From: Firmicutes bacterium HGW-Firmicutes-7
Lineage (GTDB): Bacteria > Bacillota > Clostridia > Lachnospirales > Vallitaleaceae
Reading direction: 5' to 3'
DNA length: 64,000 bases
Assembly: GCA_002841375.1 (NCBI GenBank)
Contig: PGZO01000010.1
Span: 48,699-112,698 of the forward strand
Shown: positions 26,749 to 35,146 of the stretch, in pieces
Layout of the letters: each line of letters opens with the position of its first letter
Numbering within the stretch: the stretch's first letter is position 1
Made by a program: the position numbers and the translations under genes
The notes under the pieces: model-generated
The model's database searches: none
Seen by the model: the letters and a program-made list of their open reading frames with translations, nothing else
Told to the model about the DNA's origin: nothing

Positions 26749-27330
26749 ATGATAAATTATTTATGGGCCATATTGATTGTACTTGGGGTTCTTTACGGTT
26801 CTTTGACTGGTACGCTAGGTGAAGTTACACTAGGGGCCATAGAAGAGGCAAAAGCAGCAGTAGCATTAGGCGTAACCTTGATCGGGGTAGTTGCTATGTG
26901 GACTGGTCTTATGAAAATTGCCGAAAGAGCAGGTGTGATTCAAGCTTTAACACGATATATGGCACCGGTTTTGAAATTCTTATTTCCTAATATTCCAGAA
27001 AGACATTTAGCTAGAAAGCACATTGCAACAAATATCATAGCAAATATGCTAGGGTTAGGATGGGCTGCAACACCAGCTGGGCTAAATGCGATGAAAGAGT
27101 TACAAAAACTAAATAAAGACAAAGAAGTTGCGAGCATAGAAATGTGTACTTTTTTGATAATTAACATTTCCTCAGTTCAACTTATTTCAATTAATATGAT
27201 TGCTTATAGAATACAATTTGGATCTGATAATCCCACAGAGATCATAGGCCCTGCGTTAATTGCAACCATTGTTTCCACTATAGTAGGTGTTATATTTTGT
27301 AAATTTATGATGAAGGTGAAGACTCATTGA
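26749..27330 (+). CDS. spmA: Spore maturation protein A (nucleoside-recognition/Gate domain)
   Basis: Membrane protein of 193 residues with the SpmA/Gate pattern: an N-terminal helix, AVALGVTLIGVVAMWTGLMKIAERAG, NIIANMLGLGWAATPAGLNAMKEL and a C-terminal helix. In Bacillus SpmA/B affect spore core dehydration; the family may transport a small solute. The ribosome site before ATG is weak. The stop codon overlaps the TTG start of spmB. Confidence 0.9.
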   Translation: MINYLWAILIVLGVLYGSLTGTLGEVTLGAIEEAKAAVALGVTLIGVVAMWTGLMKIAERAGVIQALTRYMAPVLKFLFPNIPERHLARKHIATNIIANMLGLGWAATPAGLNAMKELQKLNKDKEVASIEMCTFLIINISSVQLISINMIAYRIQFGSDNPTEIIGPALIATIVSTIVGVIFCKFMMKVKTH

Positions 27331-27854
27331 AAATGCTCATGCTTTTTTCAGATGTAATGATCCCCCTAATTTTTGTAACAATAATATGTATAGGGCTATC
27401 AAAAAAAGTACCAGTCTTTGATGCTTTTATTGAAGGGGCAAAAGAGGGAATCAAAATAGTGGTGGATATTTTACCAACATTAATAGGATTAATGATTGCA
27501 GTAGGAATCGTTAGCAGATCAGGTCTTCTAGGCTTCTTTACAACGTCCTTAAAACCGTTAACAGATCAATTAGGGTTTCCGGCACCGCTACTACCTATTG
27601 CTATGATGAGAACTATTTCTGCCTCAGCTACGACAGGATTAGTATTAGATCTTTTCAAAACCTATGGCCCAGATTCTTTTGTGGGAAGAATGGCATCCAT
27701 AATGATGGGATGTACTGAAACAATATTTTATACGATGACTATTTATTTTATGTCAATTAATATTAAAAAAACACGGTATACGTTGGTGGGGGCGCTCTTA
27801 GTAACATTAGTAGGAATCATTGCATCAGTAATAATTACATATAGTGTATTTTGA
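27327..27854 (+). CDS. spmB: Spore maturation protein B
   Basis: Partner of SpmA, 175 residues, about four membrane segments with the Gate motif DILPTLIGLMIAVGIVSRSG and MMRTISASATTGLVLDLFKTYGPDS, which is typical of SpmB. It starts with TTG 27327 behind AAGGTG and overlaps the spmA stop, implying translational coupling. Its stop (27852-27854) lies within the fabT promoter region, so the two transcription units are packed tightly. Confidence 0.9.
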   Translation: MKMLMLFSDVMIPLIFVTIICIGLSKKVPVFDAFIEGAKEGIKIVVDILPTLIGLMIAVGIVSRSGLLGFFTTSLKPLTDQLGFPAPLLPIAMMRTISASATTGLVLDLFKTYGPDSFVGRMASIMMGCTETIFYTMTIYFMSINIKKTRYTLVGALLVTLVGIIASVIITYSVF

Positions 27855-27857
27855 CAT

Positions 27858-27886
27858 TTGACAATAAAAATAATATGGTATATACT
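27858..27886 (+). promoter_or_regulatory. Promoter of the FabT-like regulator gene
   Basis: TTGACA (27858-27863), exactly 17 bases, TATACT (27881-27886). A second TTGACA at 27851 lies seven bases upstream. The -10 box directly abuts the FabT-type palindrome. Confidence 0.85.
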
Positions 27887-27898
27887 TTGATTATCAAA
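27886..27898. promoter_or_regulatory. FabT-type operator
   Basis: TTTGAT-T-ATCAAA is a perfect palindrome matching the published FabT box core (TTTGATTATCAAA). It overlaps the -10 end and transcription start of the regulator gene, so the regulator probably represses itself. Confidence 0.8.
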
Positions 27899-27916
27899 AT
27901 ATATAAGGTGATAAAC

Positions 27917-28372
27917 TTGAACGAAATGCAAAATTCCTTAAACCATCTATTAGTTAAGCTTTTTAATAATATCCTTAAAATTGAAGAGCATGTGTTGATT
28001 AATGAAGAATATAAAGATATCTCCATCACAGACATGCATGTTATCGAAGCAATCAGTTATGATAGCTCTAGAAATATGTCATCGGTTGCTAAGGATTTAG
28101 GCATTACAATGGGGACACTAACGATTGCAATAAATAATTTAGTGAAAAAAGAATACGTTAAACGAACTAGAAGTATAAAGGATCGTAGAGTTGTTCTAAT
28201 TTGTCTTACAGCAAAAGGACAAAGAGCGTATAAACACCATGAATTGTTTCATGAAAATATGATTATAGAAATAAAAAAACAAATTGATGAAGAAGAAGAA
28301 ATTGTACTATTAAAAACATTAAATTCTTTGAATGAGTACTTCAAGACAGTCACACCAGGAAGCAAAAAATAA
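27917..28372 (+). CDS. fabT: MarR-family regulator, FabT-like
   Basis: Winged-helix repressor of fatty-acid synthesis genes that responds to acyl-ACP in streptococci and related Firmicutes. Helix-turn-helix and wing: MSSVAKDLGITMGTLTIAINNLVKKEYVKRTRSIKDRR (given here as the region of residues about 55-93). TTG 27917 is chosen because AAGGTG precedes it; a TTG at 27851 would put the operator inside the coding sequence. The identity rests on the family plus the exact operator in its own promoter. Targets probably include the fab operon at the start of the window, whose promoter is outside. Confidence 0.83.
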   Translation: MNEMQNSLNHLLVKLFNNILKIEEHVLINEEYKDISITDMHVIEAISYDSSRNMSSVAKDLGITMGTLTIAINNLVKKEYVKRTRSIKDRRVVLICLTAKGQRAYKHHELFHENMIIEIKKQIDEEEEIVLLKTLNSLNEYFKTVTPGSKK

Positions 28373-28410
28373 AAACATATGTATTATAAGGCGAATGGTA
28401 ACAAAAAGAA

Positions 28411-28446
28411 ACGCAACAAATAAGTTTATTTGCTGCGTTTTTTTGG
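28411..28446. terminator. Bidirectional terminator between fabT and pckA
   Basis: ACGCA-A-CAAATAA with TTATTTG-C-TGCGT (28411-28438) and a T run at 28438-28445. On the other strand the stem is followed by TTTCTTTTTG, so it can also end pckA transcripts. Confidence 0.82.
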
Positions 28447-28472
28447 TGGTGTTTGTTTTAAGTTTCAATTTA

Positions 28473-28494
28473 GAGGTTAAGTTAAATTAACCTC
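28473..28494. repeat. Short perfect hairpin after pckA
   Basis: GAGGTTAA (28473-28480), six-base loop, TTAACCTC (28487-28494). It lies 20 bases beyond the pckA stop and lacks a U run in either direction; it may protect the 3' end of the pckA message. Confidence 0.5.
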
Positions 28495-28513
28495 ATAGTA
28501 ACTGTGTTAGGGA

Positions 28514-30169
28514 TTAAACTAATTCACTAACAACTTTCTTTAATGCTTCTAATGCTTCAGCTGGTAATTTATCATAACCGCCTTTAGCAGTATCTCTAGA
28601 TTCAACATATTGTACTCTGTCAATCATACGAGCTTTTAATTGAGCAACATATTCAGGATCACTCATGTTTGGAACGAAGCCTTCAACTTCCATGATTTCA
28701 ATGTCAGAGAAAGATCCCCATTTTTTGAAATTTGTTTTTCCTTCAACGATGGACTCTAAAGCGCCTAAGGTAATAGCTGGTGTTACTTTTTTGCCCATGA
28801 AGTCGCCAGTGTTTAAGATATAGCAATCAACATGGTTTTCTTCAAATAATTGTTTGAATTTATTAAAGTCATCAGCTAGTTTATATGTTCTAAAAGGATT
28901 TGCATATGGCTCAACAACCAAAGCATTTGGATCAACGCCAGGAGCTAAACGTTCAGCAGTTGTTCTTTTTGTTGCTAGTGTAGCACCCATTACTGATGCC
29001 AAAGCAGCACCACTTAATTTAGTAATTGGAGGAAGCGTAGGATCTTTCATTAGCCAGAAAATTGAATTTACTGGTTCAGCAAACTTATCTTCACGGTTTG
29101 GTGACCAAAGCTTTGATTTAACAGCACGGCCATTTCCGTTACGAATATCTTCTGGAACAATAACTACTCTGCCATCTTCATCAATGGTTGCACCATTGTT
29201 TTGAACTGTTAATAAGAACTTGTTATCTGGATCAGCAGCTGGGTAATCTTGAGTTTTATCAAAGTATGCTGGCTCAAGTGCTACAGAAGATCCATTTTCA
29301 GTAGAAATAATGAAGGCATCATCATGTAATACTGTAATATCATATTTATCTCCATGTTTTGCATGTGTAATAGTTGATTTACCTGAACCAGATAATCCAA
29401 ATACGCCTGCAACATATTTTTTGCCACCAGCAAGGTTATAACGCTTTTGTCCACCATGGCAAGATGCATAGCCGTTTCTATTCGCACAAGCCCAACCAAG
29501 TGTAAGGGTTCCTTTTTTATGCTCACCAAAATATCTCATGCCAAGAAGCGCTGCACAGTTATGATTTGGATCAAAAAATGTAAGTCCCATATGATGATCT
29601 GGATGTGACCAATCAGGATTTGAGAATATATAAATATCACCTTCGTGGTTATATTCTTTTGAATCTTTGTACATTTGAGCATAATTTTCGTTAATATATT
29701 GGAAATTAAGCATCCATGAATACATTATGTTTTCATAACCTTCTGGAATTAAAAGATGCGCTTTAACCATGAAGTCAGGATCTAATCCAACTAATACTTC
29801 TGCATGGTACATTGTTTTGTATCTAGATTGGAATACTGCTTCACTAATTTTTAAGGCATATTCAGGTACGCTTACACCTTCTTCTCCAAGGATTTTTCTA
29901 GCTGCAGCAGCACGACCGGAAACTGCTCCATCATTAAAAAGTAACACCCTTGCGTCTGCATCTAAGCCTTGAACTTCTGGTTCAAATACAGGCATATCTG
30001 TAATAATAGTACCTGGTGAACCTGCTGCTAATTGATATGCTTCCTTTAAGGAAGTTACATGAATTACGTTATTCCCGTAAAACGGAGTTTCGATTGTTGT
30101 ACGAATTTGAGAAAAAATTGGGCTTTTAGGGCCTATTTCATTCAAACCGTAGCTAGTTTTTGTTGACAT
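28514..30169 (-). CDS. pckA: Phosphoenolpyruvate carboxykinase (ATP)
   Basis: Interconverts oxaloacetate plus ATP with PEP plus CO2 and ADP. The phosphate-binding loop GLSGSGKST is at about residue 258, followed by the metal site HDDAFI; an upstream HMGLTFFDPNHNCAALLGMRYFGE-type region carries catalytic residues. The protein is 551 residues, slightly longer than E. coli PckA. AAGGAGG precedes ATG. Transcribed alone on the minus strand between terminators. In fermenters it often works in the PEP-carboxylating direction. Confidence 0.95.
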   Translation of the reverse strand: MSTKTSYGLNEIGPKSPIFSQIRTTIETPFYGNNVIHVTSLKEAYQLAAGSPGTIITDMPVFEPEVQGLDADARVLLFNDGAVSGRAAAARKILGEEGVSVPEYALKISEAVFQSRYKTMYHAEVLVGLDPDFMVKAHLLIPEGYENIMYSWMLNFQYINENYAQMYKDSKEYNHEGDIYIFSNPDWSHPDHHMGLTFFDPNHNCAALLGMRYFGEHKKGTLTLGWACANRNGYASCHGGQKRYNLAGGKKYVAGVFGLSGSGKSTITHAKHGDKYDITVLHDDAFIISTENGSSVALEPAYFDKTQDYPAADPDNKFLLTVQNNGATIDEDGRVVIVPEDIRNGNGRAVKSKLWSPNREDKFAEPVNSIFWLMKDPTLPPITKLSGAALASVMGATLATKRTTAERLAPGVDPNALVVEPYANPFRTYKLADDFNKFKQLFEENHVDCYILNTGDFMGKKVTPAITLGALESIVEGKTNFKKWGSFSDIEIMEVEGFVPNMSDPEYVAQLKARMIDRVQYVESRDTAKGGYDKLPAEALEALKKVVSELV

Positions 30170-30448
30170 TGAACTACCTCCTTTAGATTGTATAAATAAT
30201 ATTTTGTATATATAAATTATCTCATAATGAGAAATTTATGAACAATAGTAAATTACTTCCAATTTTCCCCCATATTAAGTATAGATTTTACAAATGCAAA
30301 TGTCAATAGAAAAAAATTAAATATAAAAACTATAATAAAATAAGCCTATGTGCGCCTATAGCTTACGTTGCCCATAAGGGTTGTATTTTATTTGCCTGCG
30401 TGATAAGATAGTGGTAAATATTTTACATCTCGGGGAGTTGATAAAAAC

Positions 30449-31174
30449 GTGACATTGGGGCTGAAAGTAGTACAAGAATTAAATAGTGATAGAAGTTTAG
30501 TTGAAGAGTTAATGAAGGACTATAAAGAACATGCCTTTTTAAAATGTATGAATAAAATAGAATTGCTTTTTGAAAACTGTCCAAATACTAAAAATAAAAA
30601 ATTAATTAGAAATATATATTTAAATAGTTGTATGAAAGCTGCTTTAAGTGCAAAGACAGCTGGTGATTATTTCACATCAAAGACAATATATGAGAAACTA
30701 TTAATATATGAGAGAGAACTAATATTTGAAGCAGATGTTATTTTGTATACTGTTTATTGTCAACTATCAGAGGTAATTAGTCAACTTAAGCTTGTTGACG
30801 AGTTAAACAAGTATAATGAAAAGGCTAAAAGAGTAGTGACGAAGATGGTTTCTTCTAGAGTGATTCATAGTATTTATTTGCAGTTTATAGATGGTAATTA
30901 TGAAGAAGTTATTAAACGAATAAGTATTATTAATATTGATGACCTAGATCAAGACAATAAGGGAAGGTACTATATGATGATTGGTATCGCTTATTGTTAT
31001 AAAGAGGACTATAAGAAAGCCGTTCATTATCTAGAAATTTCAATCTACTATTATAAAGATAAGCCAAATACGAGTGTTGTTAATCTTATTTTTGAAGAGT
31101 TGAGTAAGTGCTACATGCAACTAGAGGAATATCCTAAAGGATTTAAATATTTAAAATTAGCGCATAACAATTAA
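30449..31174 (+). CDS. TPR-repeat helical protein of unknown function
   Basis: A 241-residue helical protein. Tetratricopeptide-like helices are visible at about 180-235: GRYYMMIGIAYCYKEDYKKAVHYLE followed by VNLIFEELSKCYMQLEEYPKGFKYLKLA. The N-terminal half has weaker repeats and no helix-turn-helix, though the overall look resembles the TPR part of Rap/SpoIIA-like regulators. It starts at GTG 30449 behind GGGGAG. It stands alone before metG, with its own upstream region of 279 bases. Confidence 0.6.
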   Translation: MTLGLKVVQELNSDRSLVEELMKDYKEHAFLKCMNKIELLFENCPNTKNKKLIRNIYLNSCMKAALSAKTAGDYFTSKTIYEKLLIYERELIFEADVILYTVYCQLSEVISQLKLVDELNKYNEKAKRVVTKMVSSRVIHSIYLQFIDGNYEEVIKRISIINIDDLDQDNKGRYYMMIGIAYCYKEDYKKAVHYLEISIYYYKDKPNTSVVNLIFEELSKCYMQLEEYPKGFKYLKLAHNN

Positions 31175-31194
31175 AAATAACCACTTAAAAATCT

Positions 31195-31223
31195 TTGCAT
31201 TTTCCCAGAATTAAATATATAAT
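31195..31223 (+). promoter_or_regulatory. Promoter of metG
   Basis: TTGCAT (31195-31200), 17 bases, TATAAT (31218-31223). The leader is only about 30 bases, so there is no room for a T-box or SAM riboswitch. Confidence 0.8.
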
Positions 31224-31261
31224 ATGGGTAAGATTTTAAAAGCTTGAACGGAGGAACGATA

Positions 31262-33208
31262 ATGGGTAAGAAACCCTACTATATTACAACAGCAATTGCG
31301 TACACATCTAAAACACCACATATTGGAAATACTTATGAAGCAGTATTAACAGATAGTATAGCGAGATTCAAAAGGTTATCCGGTTATGATGTGTTCTTTT
31401 TAACGGGTACAGATGAACATGGTCAAAAAATTCAATTACAAGCAGAAGAAGAAGGAATAACTCCAAAAGAGCTTGTTGATAAAATCGCTGGTGAAGTAAG
31501 AAGCATTTGGGACTTTATGAATACGAGTTATGATAAATTTATTAGGACTACTGACGCAGATCATGAAGATATAGTTGCTAGAATTTTCAAGAAGCTTTAT
31601 GATCAAGGCGATATTTATAAAGGTAGCTATGAAGGCTGGTACTGTACACCTTGTGAATCATTCTTTACCGAATCGCAAGTTATTGAAGGGGCCTGCCCTG
31701 ATTGTGGTAGCCAAGTACAAAAGGCAAGTGAAGAAGCATATTTCTTTAAATTAAGTAAATATGAAAAAAGATTAATGCAACATATTGAAGATAATCCTGA
31801 TTTTATTCAGCCAGAATCTAGAAAAAATGAAATGGTTAATAATTTTATCAAGCAAGGTTTGCAGGATTTATGTGTTTCAAGAACAACCTTTAATTGGGGA
31901 ATTCCAGTAACTTTTGATAATCAACATGTTATTTATGTTTGGATAGATGCGTTGTCAAATTATATTACAGCCCTTGGTTATAATCCGAATGGAGAAAGTG
32001 GTGAGTTATTTAATCGCTATTGGCCAGCGGATGTACATTTAATAGGAAAGGATATTTTAAGATTTCATACAATTTATTGGCCAATTATGTTAATGGCATT
32101 GGAAGTGGAATTGCCTAAAAAGGTTTTCGGGCATCCTTGGTTAATGGTTGGTGCAGATAAAATGTCTAAATCTAAAGGTAATGTAATATATGCGAAAGAG
32201 TTAGTTGATCACTTTGGCGTAGATGCAGTCAGATACTATGTATTACATGAAATGCCTTTTGCACAAGATGGTACACTAACCTATGAATTAATCATTGCAA
32301 GAATAAATTCTGATTTGGCTAATATTCTGGGTAATCTTGTAAATAGAACCGTAGCTATGGTGCATAAGTATTTTGATGGTGTTATTTTAGCGCCAAGTAA
32401 GCCAGAAGAAATCGATCAAGAATTAATTGAAATTGCACTTGCGCTTAAAGATAAGGTTGAGCGAAAAATGGATGATTTGAAAGTAGCAGACGCTATGGAT
32501 GAAATTTGGCACCTTCTAAGAAGAAGCAATAAATATATTGATGAAACTTGTCCGTGGATATTGGCCAAGGACGAAAGTAATAAAGAACGTTTGGCTACCG
32601 TGTTATATAACTTAATTGAAAGCATTAGAATTGCATCTGTTTTATTAAGCGCATTTATGCCAGAAACAGCAGAAAAAATACAAAAACAAATCAATGCGAA
32701 GAACCTTAGTTTAGAATCGCTAGAGACATTTAACGGAACAGTGGTAGGAAATAAGGTTGGAACTGCAGAAGTATTATTTGTTAGAATTGATGAAAAGAAG
32801 AAGCTAGAAGAAATCTTTAATGAAAATCAAGGAAAGAATCCTTCTGTGAAGCAGGCTGAAGAGACTTTAGACAATGTTGAGGATACAATTCTCATCGATG
32901 ATTTTGCAAAAATCAATATTAAGGTTGGAGAGATTGTTGCATGTGAAAAGGTGAAAGGCTCTGATAAACTGTTAGTATCTAAGGTAAATATTGGAAATGA
33001 AACCAGACAAATTGTCTCAGGTATTGCAAAGAATTATACACCAGACGAACTGATTGCTAAAAAAGTACTAGTAATTACAAACTTAAAGCCGGTGAAGCTA
33101 AGAGGTGTAATGTCAGAAGGGATGCTTTTAGCTGCAGCGGATGAAGCTGGGAACTTAAAGCTAGCGACTGTTGATGGTGAGATAAGTACTGGTTCAATAG
33201 TAAAATAG
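31262..33208 (+). CDS. metG: Methionyl-tRNA synthetase
   Basis: Charges tRNA-Met. Class I motifs: the HIGH-like HIGNTYE near residue 21 and KMSKSKGN near 300. A zinc knuckle (CTPCESFF and CPDCGS) lies in the connective domain, the anticodon domain has the Trp of CPWILAK, and a C-terminal tRNA-binding (EMAPII/Trbp111) domain spans about residues 545-648 (FAKINIKVGEIVACEKV). Length 648. ATG 31262 is preferred over TTG 31244 because GGAGG lies between them. Confidence 0.96.
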   Translation: MGKKPYYITTAIAYTSKTPHIGNTYEAVLTDSIARFKRLSGYDVFFLTGTDEHGQKIQLQAEEEGITPKELVDKIAGEVRSIWDFMNTSYDKFIRTTDADHEDIVARIFKKLYDQGDIYKGSYEGWYCTPCESFFTESQVIEGACPDCGSQVQKASEEAYFFKLSKYEKRLMQHIEDNPDFIQPESRKNEMVNNFIKQGLQDLCVSRTTFNWGIPVTFDNQHVIYVWIDALSNYITALGYNPNGESGELFNRYWPADVHLIGKDILRFHTIYWPIMLMALEVELPKKVFGHPWLMVGADKMSKSKGNVIYAKELVDHFGVDAVRYYVLHEMPFAQDGTLTYELIIARINSDLANILGNLVNRTVAMVHKYFDGVILAPSKPEEIDQELIEIALALKDKVERKMDDLKVADAMDEIWHLLRRSNKYIDETCPWILAKDESNKERLATVLYNLIESIRIASVLLSAFMPETAEKIQKQINAKNLSLESLETFNGTVVGNKVGTAEVLFVRIDEKKKLEEIFNENQGKNPSVKQAEETLDNVEDTILIDDFAKINIKVGEIVACEKVKGSDKLLVSKVNIGNETRQIVSGIAKNYTPDELIAKKVLVITNLKPVKLRGVMSEGMLLAAADEAGNLKLATVDGEISTGSIVK

Positions 33209-33228
33209 GAAGAAGTAGGGGTGAAAAA

Positions 33229-33999
33229 ATGTTTTTTGAAAGTCATGCACATTATGATGATTTAAAATTTGATCAAGATAGAGATATTTTACTAGCAAGC
33301 TTAAAGGATGAGAAAATAACAAAGGTCATTAATGTTGCTGCAAATTTGACCTCTAGTTTACGCTCATTGGAGCTTGCAAAGAAATATGATTTTGTATATG
33401 CAACAGTTGGCGTCCATCCTCATGATGTTGGGGCAATGATGGAGAATGATTTAGAAACCTTAATAGGGTTAGCGGCGTACGACAAGGTTGTAGCGATAGG
33501 AGAAATAGGGCTAGATTACTATTATGAAAATTCTCCAAAGGAAGTTCAAAAGTTATGGTTTAGAGAGCAAATAAATATCGCGAAGGATATTGGATTGCCA
33601 ATTATTGTTCATAGCAGAGATGCTGCAAAAGAAACCTACGATATAATAAAGGATTCAAAAGCATATGAAGTTGGTGGAATAATCCATTGTTTTTCAGGTA
33701 GTAAGGAAATGGCGCAAAAATACGTTGACCTAGGTTTTTATATAGGAATAGGTGGAGTTGTAACTTATAACAACGCTAAAACCTTGCATGAGGTAGTAAG
33801 GGCAATTCCACTAGAAAATATTTTAATAGAGACAGACTCACCCTATTTATCTCCAGTTCCTAATAGAGGAAAACGAAATGATTCGAGAAATCTTAAATAT
33901 GTGGTGAGCGCAATAGCAAACATAAAAGAAATATCTGAGGAACAAGTTATAAAGACAACCTATGAAAATGGCCTCAAGTTATTTACAGTTCATGGTTAG
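33229..33999 (+). CDS. tatD: TatD-family metal-dependent hydrolase
   Basis: Predicted DNase/3'-exonuclease of the amidohydrolase fold. Metal ligands: ESHAHYDDLKF at the N-terminus, GEIGLDYYY, PIIVHSRDA, GGIIHCFSG and ETDSPYL. The length of 256 residues is normal. It starts 20 bases after metG, the usual metG-tatD arrangement in Firmicutes, and ends at a terminator. Confidence 0.93.
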   Translation: MFFESHAHYDDLKFDQDRDILLASLKDEKITKVINVAANLTSSLRSLELAKKYDFVYATVGVHPHDVGAMMENDLETLIGLAAYDKVVAIGEIGLDYYYENSPKEVQKLWFREQINIAKDIGLPIIVHSRDAAKETYDIIKDSKAYEVGGIIHCFSGSKEMAQKYVDLGFYIGIGGVVTYNNAKTLHEVVRAIPLENILIETDSPYLSPVPNRGKRNDSRNLKYVVSAIANIKEISEEQVIKTTYENGLKLFTVHG

Positions 34000-34027
34000 C
34001 GTAAGTAACTAATAAATAAATATTCAT

Positions 34028-34052
34028 AAAGGGCGATTAACACGCCCTTTTC
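34028..34052 (+). terminator. Terminator of the metG-tatD unit
   Basis: AAAGGGCG (34028-34035), seven-base loop, CGCCCTTT (34043-34050), then TTCT. Confidence 0.8.
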
Positions 34053-34117
34053 TAAATATATTCATAAATTCTGCAGAAAAAACTCCAGACGGCATATAGG
34101 AAATATAGGTGAAAATA

Positions 34118-35146
34118 ATGAAGAAATACATTTTGAAGGTAGCAATTATAGCGCTCGTTTTTGTATTTGTAGTTGCTGCCATATTATCTATAAAATACAT
34201 AACTGAAATAAGTGAGGAGCTTAATGAGACGAGTTCCGAAAATAAGGATAACCTTTTACCGGAATATCACGTTATGATCATTGCAAATGAGCTGAATTAT
34301 TCATCGAGAAAAGCGTTTATTAATGGCGTTAATGAAGCGTGTAAGGACTATAATGTAGTGGTAGAAATTAACGAATATAAACGTGAAAGAGTAGAGGAAC
34401 AAATTAAAAATATTGCAATTGCTGTAGCTTCAAAAGTAGACGCTATTATCGTTCAAGTAACAGAGCAAGACTTATTTGAAGATGAAATAAATAAAGCAAT
34501 AGATGCAGGCATTCCTGTAATAACTATTTTTGAAGATTCAGCAAGAAGTAAAAGATTAAGCTTCATTGGGGTTAATTCCTATGAATTAGGTAAACGAGCA
34601 GCTCAACTAGCATCTAAAGCAGTTGATAATAAGGGAGAAATGGCGATCATATTTGACGGATTAGAAGAAAAGAGTTTTGATACTTCTAAGAATTTAATTG
34701 AAGGAGGCGTAAGGGAAGGGTTATTTATTACTCCTCAGTTAACGATAAAAAAAACGGATATATCCACAACAGGTATATTAGGTGCTGGAGATATTGCAAA
34801 AGAAATTATTAGAGAACATCGTGGGGTAAACGTAATATTTTGCACTAGTATAAATACAACGAAAGGTGTTGCACAGGCAATTGTCGATTTAAATATGGTT
34901 GGTAAAATTAAGATTATTGGATACGGAGATGACCAAGATATATTAAAATATATAGATGTTAATGTGATTGATGTTTCAATCGTAAGTGATACGAAAAGTA
35001 TAGGATATGAAAGCATTGAGTCTGCAATTAAATATATAAAGGAAGGTAGTATTTCTGACTTTAAAGATACTGGAATATATGTAATTGATGAGACCAACAT
35101 TAGCAGTTATATTGAAAAACTAATAGAAGAAGGTGGAGACTTTTGA
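34118..35146 (+). CDS. Membrane-anchored sugar-binding sensor protein (XylFII-like)
   Basis: Periplasmic-binding-protein fold (type 1, ribose/xylose class) held to the membrane by an uncleaved N-terminal helix (residues 5-26) with no lipobox. Visible strands include YHVMIIANELNY, DAIIVQVTEQD and GIPVITIFEDSA. ATG 34118 follows AGGTG; a GTG at 34109 overlaps that site. It overlaps the start of a LytS-type kinase gene, the same order as xylFII-lytS-yesN of Clostridium beijerinckii, in which XylFII passes the D-xylose signal to LytS. The sugar here is not proven. Confidence 0.8.
   Translation: MKKYILKVAIIALVFVFVVAAILSIKYITEISEELNETSSENKDNLLPEYHVMIIANELNYSSRKAFINGVNEACKDYNVVVEINEYKRERVEEQIKNIAIAVASKVDAIIVQVTEQDLFEDEINKAIDAGIPVITIFEDSARSKRLSFIGVNSYELGKRAAQLASKAVDNKGEMAIIFDGLEEKSFDTSKNLIEGGVREGLFITPQLTIKKTDISTTGILGAGDIAKEIIREHRGVNVIFCTSINTTKGVAQAIVDLNMVGKIKIIGYGDDQDILKYIDVNVIDVSIVSDTKSIGYESIESAIKYIKEGSISDFKDTGIYVIDETNISSYIEKLIEEGGDF

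Noticed and set aside
28854..29529. Open frames antisense to or out of frame with pckA (28854-29204 +, 29281-29529 -)
   Set aside because: They are shadows of a well-conserved gene and lack ribosome sites or recognisable domains.
31201..31261. T-box or SAM riboswitch upstream of metG
   Set aside because: The leader after the promoter is about 30 bases, which is too short.
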